Part shown: positions 1 to 5,354 of the stretch, in pieces
Layout: each line of letters opens with the position of its first letter
Position numbering within the stretch: the first letter of the stretch is position 1
Assembly: GCA_018825725.1 (NCBI GenBank)
Contig: JAHKBC010000341.1
Span: 1 to 7,948 of the forward strand
Direction of reading: 5' to 3'
DNA: 7,948 bases
Source: Candidatus Omnitrophota bacterium
GTDB lineage: Bacteria > Omnitrophota > Gorgyraeia > Gygaellales > Profunditerraquicolaceae
Translations under genes and position numbers: made by a program
Notes under the pieces: model-generated
What the model was told of the DNA's origin: nothing
Database searches by the model: none
The model's input: the letters and a program-made list of their open reading frames with translations, nothing else

Positions 1-2
1 AC

Positions 3-95
3 TTACAGAAAATACGGATTAAGTTAGATGGACGCATGAAAAAAGCTTATATCTGCACCAAATGCCTGAAAAAAGGCAAAGCCAAAAAACGCTAG
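3..95 (+). CDS. rpmB: Ribosomal protein bL28, C-terminal fragment (5' end outside window)
   Basis: The first 31 codons visible on the plus strand encode the end of a small basic protein, beginning LQKIRIKLDGRMKKAYICTK and ending in a Lys/Arg-rich tail before TAG at 93-95. This matches the C-terminal half of bL28, a large-subunit ribosomal protein: the 'NLQKVRV...G..KR..VCT.CLK.GK' block is well conserved in the family. Cys18 and Cys21 of the fragment (the CTKC pair) look like the second half of the zinc-binding Cys set found in the zinc-containing (C+) form of L28; the first pair would lie outside the window. It is the only plus-strand gene here and converges on recJ, with two bases between the stop codons. 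No stem-loop plus T-tract follows it, so its transcript probably ends inside recJ. Confidence 0.88.
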   Translation, partial: LQKIRIKLDGRMKKAYICTKCLKKGKAKKR

Positions 96-97
96 GT

Positions 98-1801
98 TTA
101 TACAGGGCTTTTGCTAAAGAATATATCCTTAATCTCCAGTATCAATGAATCCTCGCCTCTCCAGGAATCTATTCTTAGCTTATAGACTAAATCAAAACTA
201 TCGCTTTGAATAATATCTTCCAGAAAACCGGCCATACCGAAACCAATAACCGGATAAGTCAAGGCGCCGTCTGTCGCCCATAATTTTAAGGTCTGGCGCC
301 CTAAAATCTGCGGCTGCCCTTTAAGTTTAAGCCCCTTGGTGTAAAATAATGGTTCCGGATTATCCGACCCAAAAGGCTCCAATAACTGTAATTGGGCTAT
401 AGTAGCGCTATCTATCTGGCTCAAATTAACTTGCGCGTCTATATCTATGCTGGGAATAAGGTCCTGGAAAGAGAGCCTTTCTTTTACCAGATGATTGATC
501 CTGTTCTTAAAAATCTCAATCTTGTCTTTGGAAATAACCAAACCCGTAGCATGCCGATGGCCGCCAAAACTATCCAACAGATCTTCGCAATCCAAGAGCG
601 CTTGAAATAAATGAAAATTTTTAATGGAACGGCCCGAGCCCCGGCAGAGATTATCCGTTAAAGATATAAGTATGGTCGGCCGAAAGAATTTTTCGCTGAG
701 TTTTGCAGCCACAATCCCCAATACTCCGGTATGCCATCCCTCCTTAGCCACAACAACCACCTTATGTTCTTTAAAATTTATCTCTTTATCAATAAGATCC
801 CTGGCTTCTTGCAAAATGACGCTTTCTATCTTCTGCCTCTGTCGATTACAGCGCTCTATAGTCTGGGCATAACCTTTGGCCTCTTCCATATCCCGGCTGG
901 ATAAAAGCTTTAAGGCGATATCCGCGCTGTCGATCCTGCCGCTGGCATTAATACGTGGCCCAAGTATAAAACTCACATACTCGGTTGTCATCTTCTTGCC
1001 TTTTATGCCGCTTGATTCAAGAAGAACCTGCAATCCCGGACGCTTAGTGCCGCGGATCTTGATTAAGCCCTCCCTGGCAATAATCCTGTTTTCTCCGGTC
1101 AAAGGGACTGAATCGGCAATCGTCCCCAAAGAAACCAAATCTAATTCTTCTTTTAACAAATCTCCGGTAAGGGCCTGACATAATTTATACACAACACCCA
1201 CCCCGGCTAAATCACGATATGGATAACCTGAACCATTGATTTTAGGATTAATTATCGCCTTAGCTTTAGGTAAACTATCCTTGGATTGAGGCTCATGATG
1301 ATCAGTGATAACCACATCTACACCCAACCGGTTAAGCTCCTTGACCTGCTCGTGGCTGTTAATTCCACAATCGGCAGTAATCAAAAGTTCTGCTTTCTTT
1401 TCCTTTACCAAATCCAAAACCTTTTTATTCAAACCATAACCTTCCTTAACGCGATGCGGTATGTAGTGAAAAACCTCTAAGCCCAATTTAGCCAGAGTAT
1501 CTTTAAGAACTACCAGGCTGGTTATGCCGTCAGCATCATAATCACTAAAAACTATTGCCTTGGCTTTCTTTTTAGCTGACTTTTTTATAAGCCTAACTGC
1601 CGTATCCATATCAGAAAACAGAAAAGGGTCATGGAGATCGGCAAGTTTAGGATGCAGGAATTTTTCCCCTTCTCCTGCAGTACGTATGCCTCGATTAACC
1701 AATAATTGGGCAACAATTCTGGAAATACTCAACTCCCTGCTGAGGGAATCCTGAAGACTGCTATTGAGGGGGAGGAAATTTAGTATCTTGGCGCCTGACA
1801 T
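98..1801 (-). CDS. recJ: Single-stranded-DNA-specific 5'-3' exonuclease RecJ
   Basis: This 567-residue protein has the full DHH/DHHA1 architecture and normal length of RecJ, which degrades 5' single-stranded DNA in RecF-type recombination, mismatch repair and fork processing. Visible motifs in order: DYDADG (87-92), TADCG (142-146), DHHEP (167-171) and LGTIADSVPL (225-234), which supply the metal-binding Asp/His residues. Next come GPRINASGRI (281-290), GWHTGVLGIVAAKL (355-368), GSGRSI (388-393) and the DHHA1 signature SFGGHRHATGL (411-421). The C-terminal OB-fold region carries EPFGSDNPEPLF (475-486). No key residue is missing. The ATG at 1799-1801 lies one base after the argS stop and has no evident Shine-Dalgarno. 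Its N-terminus aligns with the family's 'LAQLLVNRGI' region at the expected distance, so translation by termination-reinitiation after argS is the likely mode (inference). It is the last gene of the minus-strand cluster. Confidence 0.96.
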   Translation of the reverse strand: MSGAKILNFLPLNSSLQDSLSRELSISRIVAQLLVNRGIRTAGEGEKFLHPKLADLHDPFLFSDMDTAVRLIKKSAKKKAKAIVFSDYDADGITSLVVLKDTLAKLGLEVFHYIPHRVKEGYGLNKKVLDLVKEKKAELLITADCGINSHEQVKELNRLGVDVVITDHHEPQSKDSLPKAKAIINPKINGSGYPYRDLAGVGVVYKLCQALTGDLLKEELDLVSLGTIADSVPLTGENRIIAREGLIKIRGTKRPGLQVLLESSGIKGKKMTTEYVSFILGPRINASGRIDSADIALKLLSSRDMEEAKGYAQTIERCNRQRQKIESVILQEARDLIDKEINFKEHKVVVVAKEGWHTGVLGIVAAKLSEKFFRPTILISLTDNLCRGSGRSIKNFHLFQALLDCEDLLDSFGGHRHATGLVISKDKIEIFKNRINHLVKERLSFQDLIPSIDIDAQVNLSQIDSATIAQLQLLEPFGSDNPEPLFYTKGLKLKGQPQILGRQTLKLWATDGALTYPVIGFGMAGFLEDIIQSDSFDLVYKLRIDSWRGEDSLILEIKDIFFSKSPV

Positions 1802-1802
1802 C

Positions 1803-3446
1803 TTACATTTTATCCGGTAAAGAAACCCCCAGAAGGCTTAAGCCCTGGGCTAATATATTTTTTGTTGCCTGAATTAATGATAGCCTGGCCTGACTAAGCA
1901 ACGTATCATTAGTGAGTACGCGGTGATGGTCGTAAAAACGATGGAATAATTCTGCCACCTCCTGAAGATACGCCGTAACCATATATGGATCCAATGTCTT
2001 TAGACAAACCTCCAGCATATAAGTAAAAGTCCAGAGCTTCCTGATTAAATCCAACTCCTCTTTTTCTTTTAACAGGCTAAAATCAGTATCTGAATAATCC
2101 TTATTCTTAATATTACCCTGCCTAAGGATACTGGATATCCTGGCATGGGCATACTGCACGTAATAAACCGGATTCTCAGATGTCTGTTTTTTAGCTAATT
2201 CCAGGTCAAAATTCAAGTGGCTTGAGGTTTTGCGCATCAAAAAGAAGAATCTGGCAGCATCAGTCCCTACTTCATTAAGGACCTCGCGTAGAGTTATGTA
2301 TTGGCCCTTACGGGTGGACATCTCAATTATCTTACCGTCGCGAAAGATAGTCGCCAGTTGTACAATAATCACGGAAAGCGCTTCTGAGTCTCGATTACAG
2401 GCGCTTATTGAACTTTTTAACCGGCTGATATAACCGTGATGGTCAGGCCCCCAAAGATTAATCAGCCACTGAAACCCGCGCTTAAATTTATCCTCATGAT
2501 AGGCAATATCCGGAGCCAGATATGTATAAGACCCATCGCTCTTAATAACCACGCGGTCCTTATCATCGCCAAACTCAGTAGACCTTAACCATAAAGCCTG
2601 ATCCTGTTCATAAAGAAAATTCTTTTGTTTCAAACTCTCCAATACTTCTGTTATCTTACCGCTCTCCCGCAAAGACTTTTGGGAGTACCAGGAGTCAAAG
2701 CCGACTCCGAAATCCTTAAGCTCCTCTTTAATAATTGCCAGAATTTTACCTGCAGCGAATCCTGCCAAATCCTCTGCTTCAAACTCTTTTTGCTTTAGCT
2801 CCCGGGCCAAATCATAGATATATTCACCTTGATAATAGTTCTCAGGGAATTCAATCTTTTCTCCATTCAATTCCTTTATCCTTAACTCAACGGATTTACC
2901 CAAAATATTAATCTGGTTTCCCTCATCATTAAGATAGTATTCTTTAGTAACGTCAAAATTCAGAAAAGAAAAAATATTGGCCAGGGCATCACCAACTACG
3001 GCCTGGCGGGCATGAGCTACCGACAAAGGCCCTGTGGGATTAGCGCTGACAAACTCAACTAAAACTTTTTTATTCTTACCGATATCGCTGCGAAAATAAT
3101 CCCGGCCTTGAAAAAGCATCTTATGCAATTGTTGTCGGAAGAAATCCGGGCTAAGATAAAAATTAATAAACCCTGCCCCTTCAGCTAATACATCTTGTAT
3201 ATATTGAACGTCGATTTTGGCCTGATAATTTTTTTTTAATTCCGCGGCAATAGCTTCGGCGAGTGTCCTGGGAGATTGCTTTAAACGGCCGGCTAATTTG
3301 AAGGCAAGATTTGTAGAGAGCTCTCCAAAACCGCTAGAGAGGAAAAATGAATCTTTAATATCGTCACGAACGACGCAAGAGATATCCAGGAGTTTTAAAG
3401 TATCTGCAACTAAAATTTCCAACTTCTCCTGGACATCTTTTATCAT
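1803..3446 (-). CDS. argS: Arginyl-tRNA synthetase (class I)
   Basis: ArgRS charges tRNA-Arg with arginine in the cytoplasm. The 547-residue product has the usual length and layout. The N-terminal additional (tRNA D-loop recognition) domain covers about residues 1-105. The Rossmann catalytic core opens with EFVSANPTGPLSVAHARQ (131-148) and includes DRVVIKSDG (297-305), DIAYH (313-317) and GPDHHGY (333-339). The second signature region is MSTRKG (376-381), the degenerate KMSKS typical of ArgRS. A DALR anticodon-binding helical domain begins near YVQYAHARI (429-437) and runs to the C-terminus (LGVSLPDKM). Oddity: the HIGH box reads S-V-A-H (142-145) where most ArgRS have H-V/I-G-H, so the first His and the Gly are replaced while the second His is kept. 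The ATG at 3444-3446 follows the rsfS stop by nine bases. A weak AAAGGA lies 12 nt upstream, overlapping the rsfS end. Confidence 0.96.
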   Translation of the reverse strand: MIKDVQEKLEILVADTLKLLDISCVVRDDIKDSFFLSSGFGELSTNLAFKLAGRLKQSPRTLAEAIAAELKKNYQAKIDVQYIQDVLAEGAGFINFYLSPDFFRQQLHKMLFQGRDYFRSDIGKNKKVLVEFVSANPTGPLSVAHARQAVVGDALANIFSFLNFDVTKEYYLNDEGNQINILGKSVELRIKELNGEKIEFPENYYQGEYIYDLARELKQKEFEAEDLAGFAAGKILAIIKEELKDFGVGFDSWYSQKSLRESGKITEVLESLKQKNFLYEQDQALWLRSTEFGDDKDRVVIKSDGSYTYLAPDIAYHEDKFKRGFQWLINLWGPDHHGYISRLKSSISACNRDSEALSVIIVQLATIFRDGKIIEMSTRKGQYITLREVLNEVGTDAARFFFLMRKTSSHLNFDLELAKKQTSENPVYYVQYAHARISSILRQGNIKNKDYSDTDFSLLKEKEELDLIRKLWTFTYMLEVCLKTLDPYMVTAYLQEVAELFHRFYDHHRVLTNDTLLSQARLSLIQATKNILAQGLSLLGVSLPDKM

Positions 3447-3455
3447 ATTTAGGCT

Positions 3456-3806
3456 TCATCCTTTAGGAATTCTGATTTTCTTTGCTTTGGACCATAATCT
3501 TTCTAAGTCATAAAACTCCCGCATTGGTTCATAGAATAAATGCACCATAACGCTCTGAAAATCCAATACGACCCAGCCAGACTCATCATTACCGGATACC
3601 CTAAAGAGAGGTTTTATTTTATCCTGAGCTAGATTATCTTGGATGATATCGGACAGGGCTTGGATTTGCTTTAAGGAAGAGCCGCTGCAAATAACAAAGT
3701 AATCACTGACGCTGGAGAGCTTACGTAGATCAATAACTATTAGGTCTTGGGCTTTTCTATCCTGGGCAATGGATGCAATCTTGAGTGCAAGCTTTTTGGA
3801 TTCTAT
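3456..3806 (-). CDS. rsfS: Ribosomal silencing factor RsfS (Iojap family), apparent AUA start
   Basis: This is a continuous frame of 116 residues ending at TGA (3456-3458). It contains the whole RsfS/Iojap domain: ESKKLALKIASIAQDRKAQD (2-21), then IVIDLRKLSSVSDYFVICSG (23-42), then SGWVVLDFQSVMVHLFYE (76-93) and REFYDLERLW (96-105). RsfS binds uL14 on the 50S subunit and blocks subunit joining in starved or stationary cells. The length is normal and there is no internal stop or frameshift. The start is unusual. Upstream the frame is open only to a TGA at 3852-3854, and it holds no ATG, GTG, TTG or CTG there. The first canonical candidate inside the gene (CTG, codon 51) would discard nearly half the domain. 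The codon at 3804-3806 is ATA, seven bases after AAGGAG (3814-3819), exactly where family members begin (M-x-SK-x-LA). I therefore place the start at AUA. A G-to-A sequencing error or a natural variant of ATG is the alternative. Because no standard start exists, ordinary gene callers would miss it. Confidence 0.9.
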   Translation of the reverse strand: MESKKLALKIASIAQDRKAQDLIVIDLRKLSSVSDYFVICSGSSLKQIQALSDIIQDNLAQDKIKPLFRVSGNDESGWVVLDFQSVMVHLFYEPMREFYDLERLWSKAKKIRIPKG

Positions 3807-3813
3807 ATTAGCG

Positions 3814-3819
3814 CTCCTT
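3814..3819 (-). promoter_or_regulatory. Shine-Dalgarno that fixes the rsfS start
   Basis: On the minus strand AAGGAG is followed by seven bases (CGCTAAT) and then ATA-GAA-TCC. The spacing is ideal for initiation at the ATA codon, and no other start codon sits within range in the rsfS frame. This is the main sequence argument for an AUA-initiated RsfS. Confidence 0.6.
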
Positions 3820-3842
3820 ATTCTATATATCGATAAAACAGC

Positions 3843-3864
3843 AGGGGCAAATCACTTTGCCCCT
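3843..3864 (-). terminator. Hairpin between the zinc-ribbon gene and rsfS (terminator or attenuator)
   Basis: AGGGGCAAA (3843-3851) and TTTGCCCCT (3856-3864) form a perfect 9-bp stem with a 4-base loop. On the minus strand the stem is followed by GCTGTTTTAT, a short and imperfect U-rich tail. It lies 39 bp after the stop of the DUF5679 gene, which fits a rho-independent terminator or partial attenuator for that gene. An extended -10 match, TATAAT, sits just before it on the minus strand (3869-3874), but the -35 region is poor (TTAAAG at 18 bp). A separate promoter for rsfS whose transcript begins at this stem is therefore possible but weak. Confidence 0.5.
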
Positions 3865-3903
3865 CTTGATTATATGATAAAAACAAATTTGACTTTAAGG
3901 ACC

Positions 3904-4056
3904 CTATTTTTTCTTCCCTAAAATCTTATACATCCCGGTTCCGCAAGCAGGACATTTTCCCTTCATGGCGCTACGGCCATTCTTCATGGTTACGTTCTGC
4001 TCATCCTTCATTTCAATAGACTTCTTACATTTTACGCAATATCCTTTTTCTGCCAT
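3904..4056 (-). CDS. Small zinc-ribbon protein, DUF5679 type
   Basis: This 50-residue ORF starts at ATG (4054-4056) behind an exceptionally strong Shine-Dalgarno, AAAGGAGG (4066-4073), nine bases upstream. The product has two Cys-x-x-Cys knuckles, YCVKC (C7, C10) and KCPACGTGMY (C35, C38), about 25 residues apart. The middle is Lys-rich (EMKDEQNVTMKNGRSAMKG) and the tail basic (GKKK). The pattern AEK-YCVKCK-K-EMKD-VTMKNGR-A--G-CP-CGT-M matches the DUF5679 family of tiny zinc ribbons, whose function is unknown. The four cysteines very probably bind one zinc ion (inference from spacing). Size, charge and position as first gene before rsfS and argS suggest a ribosome- or RNA-associated protein, but nothing proves it. 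The strong ribosome binding site suggests abundant expression. A hairpin after the stop may separate its level from that of rsfS. Confidence 0.9.
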   Translation of the reverse strand: MAEKGYCVKCKKSIEMKDEQNVTMKNGRSAMKGKCPACGTGMYKILGKKK

Positions 4057-4096
4057 CTCTTCTACCCTCCTTTAAGCACCTCATGTTTTTGTCTAG

Positions 4097-4248
4097 TTAC
4101 TCCGAAAACGATAATAAATTTTATGGCTATCGGAGTAAATATTTCTACTCAACCCCGGTGTATACGGATATTTAGCTCCAATACACATGTACCGGATTAC
4201 TGATCTTGGAGTAAATATCTTACCAAATACTTAAGCTACGGATATTTA
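4097..4248. repeat. Array of alternating GGATATTTA-CTCC motifs forming stacked inverted repeats
   Basis: The 265-bp gap 4057-4321 contains no convincing gene. It contains related short motifs in alternating orientation: GGATATTTA at 4240-4248 (+); AGATATTTACTCCAA at 4205-4219 (-); GGATATTTAGCTCCAA at 4166-4181 (+); AATATTTACTCCGA at 4130-4143 (-); and the shortened TTACTCCGA at 4097-4105 (+). Neighbouring copies pair as hairpins. 4168-4181 pairs with 4206-4218 (13 bp, one bulged G, 24-base loop). 4098-4105 pairs with 4130-4137 (8 bp, again a 24-base loop). 4212-4219 pairs with 4241-4248 (8 bp). Read the other way, direct repeats GGAGTAAATAT (4132 and 4208) and TACGGATATTTA (4163 and 4237) recur at 76 and 74 bp. 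Possible explanations are a cluster of regulator sites, a structured leader or small RNA, or a decayed tandem duplication of a dispersed intergenic repeat. Confidence 0.65.
4111..4139 (-). promoter_or_regulatory. Candidate sigma-70 promoter for the zinc-ribbon/rsfS/argS/recJ cluster
   Basis: On the minus strand TTTACT (4134-4139, 4/6 to TTGACA) and TATTAT (4111-4116, 5/6 to TATAAT) are separated by 17 bp. The predicted start near 4104 would leave a leader of about 48 nt to the DUF5679 ATG, with the strong Shine-Dalgarno inside it. An inverted repeat, TACTCCGA (4098-4105) and TCGGAGTA (4130-4137), brackets the -10 box: one half-site overlaps the -35 and the other covers the start point, an arrangement typical of an operator. 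In an AT-rich region such matches arise by chance, so this is moderate evidence only. Confidence 0.4.
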
Positions 4249-4263
4249 ACCCTGCTTTAGCCT

Positions 4264-4290
4264 AAAAACAGAGCATCTTTTAAACTCTTG
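4264..4290 (-). terminator. Weak terminator candidate after the CNNM gene
   Basis: On the minus strand CAAGAG (4285-4290) can pair with CTCTG (4269-4273), with one bulged A and an 11-base loop, and is followed directly by TTTTT (4264-4268). It lies about 30 bp past the CNNM stop codon. The stem is short and low in GC, so termination would be inefficient. It is the only structure with a U-tract in that gap on this strand. Confidence 0.3.
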
Positions 4291-4321
4291 AAATTTATGT
4301 TAGCACAGGGTTTTTTGAGTG

Positions 4322-5350
4322 TCAATGCTTATTTGCAATGTGCCGATGCCCGGTCTCTTCAATTTCGCCTACAATTTCTTCTATCAAATCCTCCAGGGTA
4401 ACTAACCCCAGGGTCCGGTTATTCTTGTCCACCACAACAGCAATCTGCATCTTGTCCTGCTGAAACTTACGCAGCAGCTCATTAACTGCCATATCGGCAG
4501 AAGCAAAATATGCGTTATGTAATATATCCTGCAAGACGAACAGGCCCCGGTCTCTTAAAATATAGAGCAAATCATGAGCATAAACTATGCCCAGGATCTT
4601 ATCTATTGAACCGCTGAATACCGGCAGGCGCGCATGGCCCTGCTCGACAAAAATATCCAGTAATTCTTCTGGCCGGGCATTGACGTTTATAGCAATAATC
4701 TTTTCTTTGGGTATCATCACATCAGCAACCTTGATATCGCCGAACTTGAAAATGTTCTGCAGCATCCTGCCTTCCTCTTCATTAAGAAACCCCTCCTCCT
4801 TACCCAGCTCAATCATCATTCTTAATTCCTCTTCGGTTATAAGCGGCGACCTTTTTATCGTAGTCTTAATACCAAAAAGCTTTACTAATACTTTGCTTAT
4901 CCGGATAAAAACATGTACCAAGGGGCGAAAGAGCTTGGTAAAGGTATCCATAAACGGAGAAACAAGCAGAGCTACGCGCTCAGTGTGCTTAATAGCCAGC
5001 ATCTTGGGGGTTATTTCGCAGAAGATAAGAACTAAAAACGTAGTAACCAGAGTGGAAATAATTACCCCCCAGTTATAACCAACCAAACGCACAAAAACTC
5101 CGGTTATAATGGCAGAAATAGCGATATTGACGAAATTGTTTCCGACCAGTAACGCCACAATAAAATCATCGAGATTAGAAACGATATTCTGAATACGCCG
5201 TGAACGCTTTATACCTTTAGCCACCATATGGCGCAGGCGAATCTTGCTCAGACCAATAATCGCAGTTTCGGATGCGGAAAAGAAAAATGATATTGCGGCA
5301 AAAATAACCAAAAATATTGACACTACAAACCAGGAAATAAATGAATTCAT
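4322..5350 (-). CDS. CNNM-domain / CBS-pair membrane protein (hemolysin C/CorC-like family)
   Basis: This 342-residue integral membrane protein has an N-terminal CNNM (DUF21) transmembrane domain. Hydrophobic segments lie at about 5-27, 62-90 and 95-120, with signature blocks FSASETAIIGLSK (24-36), VGNNFVNI (69-76) and EITPKMLAIKH (112-122). A cytosolic linker, TEEELRMMIELGKEEGFLNE (172-191), leads to a CBS pair: CBS1 about 207-265 (VADVMIPKEKIIAIN, RLPVFSG, GIVYAHDLL) and CBS2 about 272-330, closing with LGLVTLEDLIEEIVGEIEET (314-333). Family members are linked to Mg2+/Co2+ efflux or homeostasis and bind adenine nucleotides in the CBS pair. The historical 'hemolysin' label is doubtful. The chain ends right after CBS2, so the C-terminal CorC/HlyC domain (about 80 residues) of longer relatives is absent; many shorter homologues look like this. 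The start follows the M16 peptidase stop by four bases. AAGG, seven to eight bases upstream and inside the end of that gene, serves as ribosome binding site, implying co-transcription. Confidence 0.92.
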   Translation of the reverse strand: MNSFISWFVVSIFLVIFAAISFFFSASETAIIGLSKIRLRHMVAKGIKRSRRIQNIVSNLDDFIVALLVGNNFVNIAISAIITGVFVRLVGYNWGVIISTLVTTFLVLIFCEITPKMLAIKHTERVALLVSPFMDTFTKLFRPLVHVFIRISKVLVKLFGIKTTIKRSPLITEEELRMMIELGKEEGFLNEEEGRMLQNIFKFGDIKVADVMIPKEKIIAINVNARPEELLDIFVEQGHARLPVFSGSIDKILGIVYAHDLLYILRDRGLFVLQDILHNAYFASADMAVNELLRKFQQDKMQIAVVVDKNNRTLGLVTLEDLIEEIVGEIEETGHRHIANKH

Positions 5351-5354
5351 GCTT

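Noticed and set aside
63..78. Small hairpin TGCCT...AGGCA near the end of rpmB as a terminator
   Set aside because: Only a 5-bp stem, inside coding sequence, and not followed by a T-tract.
392..1754. Several short plus-strand ORFs opposite recJ
   Set aside because: All lie inside the intact recJ gene, are short and have no domain signatures.
4093..4188. 31-codon minus-strand ORF (begins MCIGAKYPYT) inside the intergenic motif array
   Set aside because: It has no Shine-Dalgarno, lies entirely within the repeat structure and overlaps the candidate promoter. Its composition follows the repeat motif, so it is most likely a chance ORF.
4248..4316. AACCCTG/CAGGGTT pair followed by TTTT on the plus strand as a terminator
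   Set aside because: The loop would be about 51 bases and no plus-strand gene lies upstream to be terminated.
4587..5078. 163-codon plus-strand ORF opposite the CNNM gene
   Set aside because: It is antisense to a clear family member with intact motifs. The translation is Ser/Ile/Leu-rich with no recognisable domain, so it is a shadow of the real gene.
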